64,000 bases of DNA. Origin: Roseateles saccharophilus. GTDB taxonomy: Bacteria > Pseudomonadota > Gammaproteobacteria > Burkholderiales > Burkholderiaceae_C. Positions within the stretch are counted from its first letter, which is position 1. Each line of letters starts with the position of its first letter. The notes below the pieces were generated by a model. It was not told where the DNA came from. It saw only the letters and a program-made list of their open reading frames with translations, and ran no database searches. A program made the position numbers and the translations under genes. The DNA is taken from contig NZ_SMBU01000004.1 in assembly GCF_004342485.1 (NCBI RefSeq), forward strand, positions 62,001 to 126,000, given 5' to 3'. This document shows positions 35,617 to 44,880 of the stretch, one piece after another.

Positions 35617-36552
35617 ATGGACCTGCTCACCGACCTCTTCTCCCACCACGGCCTCATCGCCGTCGCCCTCGCCGTGCTGGTCGAGCAGCTCGGCGCGCCG
35701 CTGCCGTCCACGCCGGTGCTGATGCTGGCCGGGGTCGAGTCGGCGCTGCGGGACGGTTTCGCGCTGCGCGCCTTCGCTGTCGCGACGCTGGCGGCGCTGG
35801 CGGCCAACGGGCTGTGGTTCTGGGCCGGCCGGCGCCTGGGCCGGCGCGTGCTGGCCACGCTGTGCCGCATCTCCATCTCGCCGGACAGCTGCGTGCGCCA
35901 GAACGAGGCCAGCTTCGCGCGCCGTGGTGTGGCGACGCTGGTCATCGCCAAGTTCGTGCCGGGCCTGTCCATCCTCGCGCCGCCGCTGGCCGGCGCCCTG
36001 GGCATGCCGGCGCGGCGCTTCCTCGGCTGGAACCTGCTCGGCTCGGCGCTGTGGGCCGGTGCGGCCATCGGCGTCGGCCGTGCCTTCCACGAGCAGATCG
36101 ACGCGTTGCTGCGCATGCTGGGCCAGCTCGGCAGCGCGGCGCTGGTGCTGGCGGGCGTCGCGCTGCTGGCCTATATCGGCTGGCGCCTGTGGCGGCGCGC
36201 CTTGGTCAGGCGCGAGCTGGCGGGCTTCGAGCGCCTGGGCCCGGCCGAGGCCGCGGCCCTGCTGGGCGAGCGCGGCGACATCGTCTTCGTCGACGTGCGC
36301 GCCTGCTCGCCCGAGATGCCGCTGCCAAGCCGCATCCCCGGTGCCCGTCACCTGGACCTCGGCGCCCTCAGCGATGCGGCGCTCGCCGGCTGGCCGCAGG
36401 GCGCCGAATTCATTACCTACTGCGCCTGCCCCAACGACGCCTCGGCGGTGCGCGCGGCGCTGTGGCTGAAGCGCCAGGGCCGCCAGGCCCGCGTGCTGCG
36501 CGGCGGCATCGAGGCCTGGACGTCGGCCGGCCTGGCCCTCGAAGCGGGCTGA
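35617..36552 (+). CDS. DedA-family membrane protein fused to a rhodanese domain
   Basis: 311 aa. Residues 1-195 are a DedA/VTT membrane domain with about five hydrophobic segments (VEQLGAPLPSTPVL; RRGVATLVIAKFVPG). Residues about 205-311 are a rhodanese domain (VFVDVRAC..IPGARHLDL) with the active loop YCACPNDASAVRA, Cys269 or Cys271 as candidate nucleophile. DedA proteins support membrane lipid and proton-motive-force homeostasis; rhodaneses move sulfane sulfur. It is divergent from modB across the ModE site. Confidence 0.88.
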   Translation: MDLLTDLFSHHGLIAVALAVLVEQLGAPLPSTPVLMLAGVESALRDGFALRAFAVATLAALAANGLWFWAGRRLGRRVLATLCRISISPDSCVRQNEASFARRGVATLVIAKFVPGLSILAPPLAGALGMPARRFLGWNLLGSALWAGAAIGVGRAFHEQIDALLRMLGQLGSAALVLAGVALLAYIGWRLWRRALVRRELAGFERLGPAEAAALLGERGDIVFVDVRACSPEMPLPSRIPGARHLDLGALSDAALAGWPQGAEFITYCACPNDASAVRAALWLKRQGRQARVLRGGIEAWTSAGLALEAG

Positions 36553-36562
36553 ACCCACTGGC

Positions 36563-36598
36563 TTGCTTTAAAGCTAGTGTTAACCCTATAATCGGGTT
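36563..36598 (+). promoter_or_regulatory. Near-consensus sigma70 promoter of the DUF3563 gene
   Basis: TTGCTT (36563-36568), an 18-bp spacer and a perfect TATAAT (36587-36592). The -10 is flanked by AACCC (36582-36586) and GGGTT (36594-36598), a 5-bp inverted repeat that could be an operator. Perfect -10 boxes are rare in such GC-rich DNA, so strong expression is likely. Confidence 0.68.
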
Positions 36599-36639
36599 TA
36601 CCCTAGTGAAAGCAAAGCGGCCACGAGCCCGAAAGCCAA

Positions 36640-36816
36640 ATGGAACTGATCCAGAACCTCTTCTCCTCGCTGCGCGACGCGCTGACCGTGCAGACCCAGA
36701 CGGACATCGACGAGCGCTATCTGTCCGACGCGGTCGACCATGTCGACCTGGAGCGCCGCATCGCCAGCCAGGCCCGCGCCTACATGGCGATGGCCCCGAT
36801 GAATATCGGCCGCTGA
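36640..36816 (+). CDS. DUF3563-family small protein
   Basis: 58 aa: MELIQNLFSSLRDALTVQ, then DERYLSDAVDHVDLERRIAS, which matches the DUF3563 pattern (xxYLxxAVDxxDLExR). The family is nearly confined to Burkholderiales and is often strongly expressed under stress; its function is not known to me. No signal or TM segment. A strong promoter stands upstream and a terminator downstream, so it is a monocistronic unit. Confidence 0.85.
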   Translation: MELIQNLFSSLRDALTVQTQTDIDERYLSDAVDHVDLERRIASQARAYMAMAPMNIGR

Positions 36817-36866
36817 ACGGCCCGGCGGCAATGGCCGCCACCCAATGCGTGCTTCCGACACGCCAG

Positions 36867-36906
36867 ACGCCCGTAGACGCTGCCGCGCTCGACGGGCGTT
36901 TTTGTT
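36867..36906 (+). terminator. Intrinsic terminator after the DUF3563 gene
   Basis: ACGCCCGT (36867-36874) pairs perfectly with ACGGGCGT (36892-36899) around a 17-nt loop, followed by TTTTGTT. It lies between the DUF3563 gene and dusA on the same strand. Confidence 0.8.
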
Positions 36907-36961
36907 CTCAGGCTAAAGTGCCGGCCCCGAGCCGACTGGCGCGGCCTCCCGAAGTTCGCAA

Positions 36962-37960
36962 GTGACCAGCAAATCCCCAAGCCCCTGGCGCCTTTCCGTC
37001 GCACCGATGATGGACTGGACTACAGCGGATTGCCGCTATCTGCACCGCCTCATCACCCGCCATACGCTGCTCTACACCGAGATGGTGACGACAGGCGCGC
37101 TGCTGCATGGCGACCAGGGCCGTCACCTCGACTTCAATGCCGAGGAACATCCGGTCGCGCTGCAGCTCGGCGGCAGCGAGCCCGAGGACCTGGCCGCCTG
37201 CGCGAGGCTGGCCGAGCGCTGGGGTTATGACGAGGTCAACCTGAACTGCGGCTGCCCGAGCGAGCGCGTGCAGAAGGGCGCCTTCGGCGCCTGCCTGATG
37301 GCCGAGCCGCAACTGGTGGCCGACTGCGTGAAGGCCATGCGCGACGCGACCGCGCTGCCCGTCACCGTCAAGCACCGCATCGGTATCGACAGGATCGAGA
37401 GCTACGACTTCGTGCGCGACTTCGTCGGCAGCGTGGCCGCGGCCGGCTGTGAGGTCTTCATCGTCCACGCCCGCAATGCCTGGCTGCAGGGACTGTCGCC
37501 CAAGGAGAACCGCGAGATCCCGCCGCTGCGCTACGAGCTGGTGGCGCGGCTCAAGCGGGAATTTCCGCAGCTGACCATCGCCGTCAACGGCGGCCTGAAG
37601 ACGCCCGACGAGATCGCCGCACAGCTCGAACTGCTGGACGGCGTCATGGTCGGCCGCGAGGCCTACCACGAGCCCTGGAGCATGGTGCAGTGGGACTCGC
37701 GCTTCTTCGGCCAGCCCGATCCCGCGGCGTCGCGCGAGCAGGTCGAGGCGGCGTGGCTGGACTATCTCGACCGCGTGCATGCCTCGGGCCGCTCCTGGGC
37801 GCATGCGATGCGCCACGCGCTGGGCCTGTGGAACGGCACGCCCGGCGCGCGGCGCTGGCGCCAGGTCTGGAGCGACCACCGGCTCAAGGCCCTGCCGCCG
37901 CGCGAGGTCGCCCGCCAGGCGACGGCCGCCCGCCTGTCAGGCGCCGCCGTCGCCGCCTGA
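36962..37960 (+). CDS. dusA: tRNA-dihydrouridine(20/20a) synthase
   Basis: 332 aa flavoenzyme. Typical Dus blocks: [42 protein letters not shown] with the active Cys, VKHRIGID, and VNGGLKT. It reduces uridine 20/20a in tRNA. The start is GTG at 36962 ([19 protein letters not shown]). Its 3' end overlaps convergent cusA by 24 bp. Confidence 0.94.
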   Translation: MTSKSPSPWRLSVAPMMDWTTADCRYLHRLITRHTLLYTEMVTTGALLHGDQGRHLDFNAEEHPVALQLGGSEPEDLAACARLAERWGYDEVNLNCGCPSERVQKGAFGACLMAEPQLVADCVKAMRDATALPVTVKHRIGIDRIESYDFVRDFVGSVAAAGCEVFIVHARNAWLQGLSPKENREIPPLRYELVARLKREFPQLTIAVNGGLKTPDEIAAQLELLDGVMVGREAYHEPWSMVQWDSRFFGQPDPAASREQVEAAWLDYLDRVHASGRSWAHAMRHALGLWNGTPGARRWRQVWSDHRLKALPPREVARQATAARLSGAAVAA

Positions 37961-40900
37961 GCGCTGCCGCCCGCGGCGGTGCAGCAGATACCAGGCCGCC
38001 GGGATGACCAGCATGCTGAGCAGCGGCGCCGTCACCATGCCGCCCACCATGGGCGCGGCGATGCGCGTCATGACCTCGGAGCCTGTGCCATGGCCGAGCA
38101 GGATGGGCAGCAGGCCGGCCATCACCACCGCCACCGTCATGGCCTTGGGCCGCACGCGCATCACCGCGCCTTCGCGGATGGCCGCGAGCAGCGTCGCTTC
38201 GTCGTCCGGCGCGCCGGCGGCCAGGCGCTGCCGCCAGGCGTTCTGCAGATAGACCAGCATCACGACGCCGAACTCGGCCGCGACGCCGGCCAGCGCGATG
38301 AAGCCCACGGCCGTCGCGACCGAGATGGCGTGACCTAGCGCCCAGACGAGCCAGAAGCCGCCGACCAGCGAGAACGGCACCGCGGCCATGACCAGCACCG
38401 CATCGCCTGCCGCGCGGAACAGCACATAGAGCAGCACGAAGATGATGACCAGCGTGACCGGCACGACCAGCTTCAGTCGCTCGGTGGCCCGCTCGAGGTA
38501 TTCGAACTGGCCGGACCAGGACAGCGCATAGCCGGCGGGCAGGGCGACCTCCCTGGCCACCACCGCCTGCATCGCATGCACCACCGAGCGCAGGTCGCGG
38601 CCGCGCACGTCGACATAGACCCAGCCGGACAGGCGGGCGTTCTCACTGCGCAGCATCGGCGGCCCCTGCGCGACGGAGATGCGGGCCACGTCCTGCAGCA
38701 GCAGCGTTGCGCCCTTGTCCGTCACGAAGGGCAGCTGGCGCAGGCCCGCCAGTGAATCGCGCAGCTCGCGCGGGTAGCGCACGTTGACCGGGAAGCGCTC
38801 GCGGCCCTGGATGACCTCGCCGACGTTGTCGCCGCCGATGGCCGTGGCGACGACGGCCTGCACGTCGGCCACCGACAGCCCGTAGCGGGCCGCCGCCTGC
38901 CGGTCCACGTCCACGTCGACATAGCTGCCGCCGGTCAGGCGCTCGGCCAGCGCCGAGGACACGCCGGGAACACCGCGGACGGCCGCCTCGATCTGCGCCG
39001 CGAGGCGGTCGATGGTGGCCAGGTCCGTGCCCGCGACCTTGATGCCGACGGGGCTCTTGATGCCCGTGGCCAGCATGTCGATGCGGTTGCGGATCGGCGG
39101 CACCCAGACGTTGGACAGGCCGGGCACCTTGACGATGCGGTCCAGCTCCTCGACGAGCTTCTCCGGCGTCATACCGGGGCGCCACTGCTCGCGCGGCTTG
39201 AACTGGATGGTGGTCTCGAACATTTCCAGCGGCGCGGGGTCGGTGGCCGTGTCGGCCCGCCCGGCCTTGCCGAACACGCGCGCCACTTCGGGCAGCATCT
39301 TGATGAGGCGGTCCGTCTGCTGCAGCAGCTCGGCGGCCTTGGACACCGGCAGGCCCGGCAGGGCCGAGGGCATATAGAGTAGGTCGCCCTCGTCCAGCGG
39401 CGGCATGAACTCGCCGCCCAGGCGCGCGACGGGCAGGGCGGTGACGGCCAGCACCAGGGCCGCGACTCCCAGCGTGGCCTTGGGGAAGCGCAGCGCCGCC
39501 TCCAGCGCCGGCCGGTAGACGGCGATGAGCCAGCGGTTGACCGGGTTCACCGTTTCCTTCGGGATGTGCCCGCGGATCAGATAGCCCATCAGCACCGGAA
39601 CCAGCGTGACCGATAGCCCGGCGGCGGCGGCCATCGCATAGGTCTTGGTGAGGGCCAGCGGCGAGAACAGCCGCCCCTCCTGGGCTTCGAGCGTGAACAC
39701 CGGCAGGAAGGACAGCGTGATGACCAGCAACGAGAAAAACAGCGCCGGCCCCACCTCGACCGCCGCCCGCGTGACCAGCTCCCAGCGCTCGGCCAGTGCG
39801 GGCGGGTGCCCGTGCTCGACCTCGAAATGCTCCAGATGCCGGTGCGTCGCCTCCACCAGCACGACCGAGGCGTCCACCATCGCGCCCAGCGCGATGGCCA
39901 CGCCGCCCAGCGACAGGATGTTGGCGCTGACGCCCTGCCAGTGCATCACGATGAAGGCCGTCAGCACGCCCACCGGCAGCGTCACGACAGCCACCAGCGC
40001 GGAGCGCAGATGGAACAGGAAGACCGCGCAGACCAGGGCGACGACGATGAACTCCTCGGCGAGCTTCTCGCGCAGGTTGTCCACGGCGCGGTCGATGAGC
40101 CTGGAGCGGTCATAGGTCTCGACCACCTCGACACCCGGGGGCAGGCTGGGCCTGAGCGCCTCCAGCCTGGCCTTGACCGCCGCGATGGCGGCCCGCGCGT
40201 TCTTGCCCGAGCGCATGACGACCACGCCGCCGGCGACCTCGCCCTCGCCATCCAGCTCGGCGATGCCGCGGCGCATCTCCGGCCCCAGCTGCACCGTCGC
40301 GACGTCGCGCAGCAGCACGGGCGTCGCCCCGCTCACGGCCAGCGGGATGGCGCGGAAGTCGTCCAGCGACTTCAGGAAGCCGTTGGATCTCACCATGTAC
40401 TCCGTTTCGCCCAGCTCCAGCACCGAGCCGCCGCTGGACTGGTTGGCCCGGCGCAACGCGTCGATGACGGTGGACTGCGGCATGCCGAGGGCACGCATGC
40501 GGTCGGGGTCGAGCACCACCTGGTACTGGCGCACCATGCCGCCGATGCTGGCCACCTCGGCGACGTCCGGCACGGTCTTCAGCTCGAACTTCAGGAACCA
40601 GTCGTTCAGCGCGCGCAGCTGGCCGATGTCGGCGCGGCCCGTGCGGTCGACCAGCGCGTATTCATAGACCCAGCCGACGCCGGTGGCATCCGGCCCCAGC
40701 GCCGCCGTCGCGCCCTCGGGCAGCCGGCCCTGCACCTGGTTCAGGTACTCCACCACGCGCGAACGGGCCCAGTAGGGATCGGTGCCGTCGTCGAACAGGA
40801 TATAGACGAAGGAGTCGCCGAAGAAGGAGTAGCCGCGCACCGTCCGCGCGCCCGGCACGCTGAGCATGGTGGTGGTGAGCGGGTAGGTGACGAGGTCCTC

Positions 40901-41083
40901 GACGACCTGGGGCGGCTTGCCGGCGTAGGTCGTGCGCACGATGACCTGCACGTCGCTCAGGTCGGGCAGGGCGTCCACCGGCGTGCGCGCCGCCGACCAC
41001 AGCCCGGCGGCGGTGAGCAGGGCGGTGGCCAGCAGCACCAGCAGCCGGTTGGTGATGGACCAGCGGATCAGCGCGGCGATCAT
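37937..41083 (-). CDS. cusA: CusA/CzcA-type heavy-metal RND efflux pump
   Basis: 1048 aa inner-membrane proton antiporter with 12 TM segments, [13 protein letters not shown] at the N terminus, and the HME-RND segment [24 protein letters not shown]. The gene order cusC-cusB-cusA and the neighbouring CusF, MCO and cueR support Cu(I)/Ag(I) as substrate instead of Zn/Co/Cd. It is the last gene of the copper operon. Confidence 0.92.
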   Translation of the reverse strand: MIAALIRWSITNRLLVLLATALLTAAGLWSAARTPVDALPDLSDVQVIVRTTYAGKPPQVVEDLVTYPLTTTMLSVPGARTVRGYSFFGDSFVYILFDDGTDPYWARSRVVEYLNQVQGRLPEGATAALGPDATGVGWVYEYALVDRTGRADIGQLRALNDWFLKFELKTVPDVAEVASIGGMVRQYQVVLDPDRMRALGMPQSTVIDALRRANQSSGGSVLELGETEYMVRSNGFLKSLDDFRAIPLAVSGATPVLLRDVATVQLGPEMRRGIAELDGEGEVAGGVVVMRSGKNARAAIAAVKARLEALRPSLPPGVEVVETYDRSRLIDRAVDNLREKLAEEFIVVALVCAVFLFHLRSALVAVVTLPVGVLTAFIVMHWQGVSANILSLGGVAIALGAMVDASVVLVEATHRHLEHFEVEHGHPPALAERWELVTRAAVEVGPALFFSLLVITLSFLPVFTLEAQEGRLFSPLALTKTYAMAAAAGLSVTLVPVLMGYLIRGHIPKETVNPVNRWLIAVYRPALEAALRFPKATLGVAALVLAVTALPVARLGGEFMPPLDEGDLLYMPSALPGLPVSKAAELLQQTDRLIKMLPEVARVFGKAGRADTATDPAPLEMFETTIQFKPREQWRPGMTPEKLVEELDRIVKVPGLSNVWVPPIRNRIDMLATGIKSPVGIKVAGTDLATIDRLAAQIEAAVRGVPGVSSALAERLTGGSYVDVDVDRQAAARYGLSVADVQAVVATAIGGDNVGEVIQGRERFPVNVRYPRELRDSLAGLRQLPFVTDKGATLLLQDVARISVAQGPPMLRSENARLSGWVYVDVRGRDLRSVVHAMQAVVAREVALPAGYALSWSGQFEYLERATERLKLVVPVTLVIIFVLLYVLFRAAGDAVLVMAAVPFSLVGGFWLVWALGHAISVATAVGFIALAGVAAEFGVVMLVYLQNAWRQRLAAGAPDDEATLLAAIREGAVMRVRPKAMTVAVVMAGLLPILLGHGTGSEVMTRIAAPMVGGMVTAPLLSMLVIPAAWYLLHRRGRQRSGGDGGA

Positions 41084-42312
41084 GGCTTGGCCTCCGGCCG
41101 GGCTGGCGACATCGCGCCCAGCACCGACTTCAGCCGCGCCTCGGAGTCGATGAGGAACTGGCCGCTGACGACCACCTCGTCGCCTTCGGTCAGGCCGTCC
41201 AGCACCTCGAGCCGGTCGCCCAGGTCAAGGCCCAGCTTCAGCTCGCGGGGCTCGAAGGCCGCGCCGCTCCGGCGGGCAATGGCGACGGCACGTGTGCCGG
41301 TGCGGATGACGGCCTCGGCCGGAACCAGCAGCCGCGTGCTCGGCGCGCCGGCGATCTGCAGGCGCAGCAGCATGCCGGGCAGCAGCTGGCCACCGCGGTT
41401 GTCCACCTCGAAGCGGGCCTGCAGCGTGCGCGTGCTGGCGTTGACCTGGGGCAGGATCTCCTGCAGCGTGCCGCTGAACACCTGCGCGGCATCGGCCTGC
41501 AGCGAGGCCCCGACCTTCTGGCCGCGGGCCAGCCGAACTGCCTGGGCCTCCGGGATCTCGGCCACGGCCCAGACCTTGTCCAGGCCGGCGATGCGGAACA
41601 GCGTCATGCCGGGCGACACCTGCATGCCCTCACGCACGCCGAGGTCAGTGACCACGCCGCTGGCCGGCGCGTTCAGCGTGAAGCGCGCCTCCGCCACGCC
41701 GCTCTCTTCGCTCTGGCGCACGAGGCCGTCGGGGAGGGACAGGGCCCGCATGCGCTCGCGCGCCGCGGCGATCAGCTCGGGCGCCGCGCCGGCGCGCTTG
41801 AGCGCCAGCAGCTCATTCTGCGGCGCCAGCCATTCGGGCGCGAAGACGGTGGCCAGGGCCTGACCCTTGCGCACCTGCTCCATAGTCGCTCGGACGGACA
41901 GTTTTTCGACATAGCCGGCAACTCGGGTCTGCACGGCAACGCCCAGGCGTTCATCGAACTGCACCGTGCCGACGGCGGCTATCGCGGGGCTGACCTCGGT
42001 GCGCGTGACGGCCGCGGTGCGCAGGCCCAGGTTCTGCTGCACCGTGGGGCTGATCTTCACGCCGCCGCCGTCGCCGGCCTCGTCGGCGTAGACGGGCACG
42101 AGCTGCATGTCCATGAAGGGCGACTTGCCGGGCTTGTCGAAGCGCGCGCCGGGCACCATGGGGTCCTGCCAGTACAACGGTTTGCGCTCGGCCGGCGCAG
42201 CTGCCGCGGCAGCGGGTTCGTGATGCCCGGAAGCGCGGCCCGCGAGAAAGCCCGCGGCGGCCAGCAGGGCGCCGGCCGCGGCCAGCGAGATGACGAGGGT
42301 TGCGCGCTTCAT
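41080..42312 (-). CDS. cusB: CusB-type periplasmic adaptor
   Basis: 410 aa. An N-terminal signal/anchor is followed by a heavy-metal-binding segment [24 protein letters not shown] (given here as YWQDPM ... MDMQLVPVY), Met-rich as in CusB. Then come the lipoyl/barrel-sandwich region ([14 protein letters not shown]) and beta-barrel domains. It links CusA to CusC and hands over metal from CusF. ATGA overlaps on both sides. Confidence 0.92.
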   Translation of the reverse strand: MKRATLVISLAAAGALLAAAGFLAGRASGHHEPAAAAAAPAERKPLYWQDPMVPGARFDKPGKSPFMDMQLVPVYADEAGDGGGVKISPTVQQNLGLRTAAVTRTEVSPAIAAVGTVQFDERLGVAVQTRVAGYVEKLSVRATMEQVRKGQALATVFAPEWLAPQNELLALKRAGAAPELIAAARERMRALSLPDGLVRQSEESGVAEARFTLNAPASGVVTDLGVREGMQVSPGMTLFRIAGLDKVWAVAEIPEAQAVRLARGQKVGASLQADAAQVFSGTLQEILPQVNASTRTLQARFEVDNRGGQLLPGMLLRLQIAGAPSTRLLVPAEAVIRTGTRAVAIARRSGAAFEPRELKLGLDLGDRLEVLDGLTEGDEVVVSGQFLIDSEARLKSVLGAMSPARPEAKP

Positions 42313-43541
42313 CGTGCGTCTCCCGGCAAGAGTGGCTTGAAACTGAGCTGGGCCTGCGCCCGGGCGAGATCGCGCTGCAGCGCGAGCAGCTTGCGCTGCA
42401 CGTCGACCTCGGCGCGCCGCGCCTCGAAGAGCATCGACAGCGGCAACTGGTTGGAGCGGTAGGCCGCGAGGGCCGCAGCGCTGCGCTGCCTTGTGGGCAG
42501 CGCGACGGTGCTGCGGTAGCGGTCTATGCGCTGCTGGAGGCGGCTGGCGTCGCTGGCCAGCGCCTGGTAGTCGGCGGCGGCGGCGCGGGCAGCCTCGGCC
42601 AGCTCGGCCTCGGCCTTGTCCACCAGGGCCAGGCGGGCGGCGGTCTCGCGGTCCTGACGCTGGCCGGGCGCGATCTGCAACGGGATGCTGACGCCGACGG
42701 AGAAGAGGTCGGCATTGCCGTTGCGCTGGCCATAGGACAGCTCCCAGGTCCAGTTGGGCCTGCGCTCGCTGGCGGCGACGGCCGCGGCCTCCCGCGCCGC
42801 GTCGACCTCGCGCCGCAGCGCGACGACGGCGGGGTGGCGCTGCAGATAGTCCGGCTCGGCGGGCGGGGCCAAGGCCGGCGGCGCTGCCAGGCCGTCGGGC
42901 AGGAAGCCCACCCAGCGGCTCAGGCCGACCATGGCCGCGGCCTGCTGCTGGCGGGCTTCCTCGCTCTCGTCAGCGGCGACACCGCTGGCGGCGGCGAGCT
43001 GCAGCACCTCGACGCTGCCGCTGGCTGCCGCGGCGAGGCGGGCCTGCGCGGTCGCCTGCTCCTCGTTCAGGCGGTCCTCGGTCTGCGCCGTCAGCTTCAG
43101 CGCTTCGCCGGCGTACCAGGCGTCCAGATAGGCCAGCGCCACCTGCAGCCGGGCATCGGCCTCGGCGGCGTGGGCCTGCACGGCCTCGCGTTCGAGCGTC
43201 GCGCGGGCCGCGTGCTCGCGGGCGGCGCGCTTGGCCGCGGATAGCCATTCCTGGCTGATGCCGATGCGCTTCATCGTCATCGGCTCGCGCGTCGTGCTGA
43301 AGCGGTCGGGGCCGGTGGCGGGCAGGTTGTCGATGCCGGCTCGCAGCATCGGGTCGGGCAGCTGGCCGGCGGCCTGGGCCAGCTCGGCGGCGCTGGTGGC
43401 CGCGGCGCGGCCCGCGCGGGCGGCTTCGGAGCGTTGGGCGGCCAGGCTCAGCGCGTGGTCGAAGGAAAGGGGTTCTGCCGCAGCCAGCGTGGGCAGAAGG
43501 GCGGCAGCCAGCGCGGCAGCGCGCAGCAATATCGTCGACAT
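42309..43541 (-). CDS. cusC: CusC-type TolC-family outer-membrane protein
   Basis: 410 aa. Signal peptide (about 22 residues ending LAAA) then two outer-membrane-efflux-protein repeats rich in long Ala/Arg/Gln helices (ARAGRAAATSAAELAQAAGQ; LALVDKAEAELAEAARAAAA). There is no lipobox Cys, unlike E. coli CusC. It forms the outer duct of the Cus pump. ATGA overlap with cusB. Confidence 0.87.
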   Translation of the reverse strand: MSTILLRAAALAAALLPTLAAAEPLSFDHALSLAAQRSEAARAGRAAATSAAELAQAAGQLPDPMLRAGIDNLPATGPDRFSTTREPMTMKRIGISQEWLSAAKRAAREHAARATLEREAVQAHAAEADARLQVALAYLDAWYAGEALKLTAQTEDRLNEEQATAQARLAAAASGSVEVLQLAAASGVAADESEEARQQQAAAMVGLSRWVGFLPDGLAAPPALAPPAEPDYLQRHPAVVALRREVDAAREAAAVAASERRPNWTWELSYGQRNGNADLFSVGVSIPLQIAPGQRQDRETAARLALVDKAEAELAEAARAAAADYQALASDASRLQQRIDRYRSTVALPTRQRSAAALAAYRSNQLPLSMLFEARRAEVDVQRKLLALQRDLARAQAQLSFKPLLPGDAR

Positions 43542-43613
43542 GGGAACTCCGCGAACGAACGGAACATGGCCGGGCGGGCAGGCCGCACCGGCACCGATCA
43601 GTCGGCGGAGGGG

Positions 43614-43994
43614 TCAGACCCGGAGTCTGAGCGTGGACAGGAACAGCGGGTCGGGCGGCGGGCGCAACTCGGCCTGGGCGGCGGGCACCACGGCCGGGGC
43701 TGCCGCGCCGTCGTCACGCACCAGCGGCAGCGCCAGCATCTGGATCAGGGCCGGCAGCGAGACCGTGGGCAGCTTTGCCGTCTCGAAGGTCTTGCCCGGG
43801 TCGGCCGCATGCTGGTGGCATAGCGCCGGCTGCTGCGCGTCCATGTCGTCGCAGGGCATGCCGGCCATGGCCGCCATCGCGGCCGGGTCGGCCTGCTGCG
43901 GGCAGACATAACTCGCCAGCGCCAGCTGCGAGAACAGCAGCGACAGCAGCACGAATAAGGTGGTGCCCAGGCGATGGAGGCGGCGGCGGGACAT
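43614..43994 (-). CDS. Small secreted Met/Cys/His protein in copper operon
   Basis: 126 aa. A signal peptide (ending QLALA) is followed by YVCPQQ, then a run with three Met and further Cys and His residues (MAGMPCDDMDAQQPALCHQH). Three Cys, two His and several Met within about 40 residues suit Cu(I) or Ag(I) binding. The tail is Pro/Ala-rich. It lies between cusF and cusC on the same strand. I do not recognise a named family; small copper-locus proteins like the one at 47765 are the closest likeness. Confidence 0.65.
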   Translation of the reverse strand: MSRRRLHRLGTTLFVLLSLLFSQLALASYVCPQQADPAAMAAMAGMPCDDMDAQQPALCHQHAADPGKTFETAKLPTVSLPALIQMLALPLVRDDGAAAPAVVPAAQAELRPPPDPLFLSTLRLRV

Positions 43995-44042
43995 GACGGG
44001 TGCGAGTCTAGTGTTGGCGGGCTGCTGCGGCCTTGACCCGCC

Positions 44043-44381
44043 TCAATGGGCCGGCTCGATGGCCGTCACCGTGAAGGCGCCGTTCGCGCGCTCGGCGGTG
44101 AACCTGACTTCGTCGCCCTCCTTGAGCCCGTCGAGCATCTTCGGGTCGGCGACCCTGAAGACCATCGTCATGGCTGGCATGCCGAGGTTCTCCAGCGGCC
44201 CGTGGCGCAGCGTCAGCTTGCCCTGCGCCCTGTCGATCTTGCGGACCTCGCCTTCGCTTCGCGGCGCTGCCGTGGCAGCGGTCGGGTGGGAGGCGGGGAC
44301 CGTCTGCGCCTGGGCGCCGCTGGCCATGGCGAGCGCGGCGGCGGCGAGGAAGTGGACGAGTTTCATCGAGGGCTTCTTCAT
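44043..44381 (-). CDS. cusF: CusF-like periplasmic copper/silver chaperone
   Basis: 112 aa. Signal peptide then the CusF beta-barrel signature: GEVRKIDRAQGKLTLRHGPL, LGMPAMTMVFRV, LKEGDEVRFTAE. The two Met and the His of GPLENLGMPAMTM are the Cu(I)/Ag(I) ligands in the family. It shuttles metal to CusB. The ATG at 44381 overlaps the cupredoxin stop (ATGA); an alternative start at 44366 would give MKLVHFLAAAA. Confidence 0.9.
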   Translation of the reverse strand: MKKPSMKLVHFLAAAALAMASGAQAQTVPASHPTAATAAPRSEGEVRKIDRAQGKLTLRHGPLENLGMPAMTMVFRVADPKMLDGLKEGDEVRFTAERANGAFTVTAIEPAH

Positions 44382-44869
44382 TTGACGCTCAGCTTGCCGA
44401 CCATGCCGGCTTCGAAGTGCCCGGGCTGCAGGCAGGCGAACTGGAACTCGCCGGGCTGGGTGAACTGCGAGACGATCTCGCCCTTGCGGCCCGGCTTGAC
44501 GTGGGCCATGTTCGCGTCGGAGTGCTCCATCTCGGGGAACTTCTTCATCAGCTCGGCGTGCTCGGCGAGGGCCTTGCTGGTGCCGAGAACCATCTCGTGC
44601 AGCACCTTGCCGCCGTTGTGCACGACGAACCTGACGGTCTCGCCGCGCTTGATGACGAGGTTGGCCGGCGTGAAACGCATGTTGTCGTTCATGTCGACCT
44701 TGATGGTGCGCGTCACCTTGGCGGGGTCGCCTTCCTGGCCGAAGTCGGTGGCCTCGACCTTGGCGGCGTCGAACTTGTGCGGCTTGGCGTGCGCCTCGTC
44801 GCCATGGGCGAAGGCGCTGGATGAGGCGGCCAGCAGCGCGGCCAGGCCCAGGGTTTGCAGTGTCTTCAT
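44378..44869 (-). CDS. Cupredoxin (type 1 copper) exported protein
   Basis: 163 aa. Signal peptide (ending SSAFA, then HGDEAHAKPHK His-rich). The type 1 copper ligands are readable: His in KVLHEMVLG, then Cys, His and Met in FACLQPGHFEAGMVG. It may serve as electron donor for the multicopper oxidase encoded upstream, or as periplasmic copper carrier. Start at 44869 is the first Met with a signal peptide. Confidence 0.9.
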   Translation of the reverse strand: MKTLQTLGLAALLAASSSAFAHGDEAHAKPHKFDAAKVEATDFGQEGDPAKVTRTIKVDMNDNMRFTPANLVIKRGETVRFVVHNGGKVLHEMVLGTSKALAEHAELMKKFPEMEHSDANMAHVKPGRKGEIVSQFTQPGEFQFACLQPGHFEAGMVGKLSVK

Positions 44870-44880
44870 GGAATGCTCCT

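Noticed and set aside
39806-41863. Open frame of 685 codons opposite cusA and cusB
   Set aside because: Shadow of the strongly supported RND pump and adaptor genes; no motif or ribosome site.
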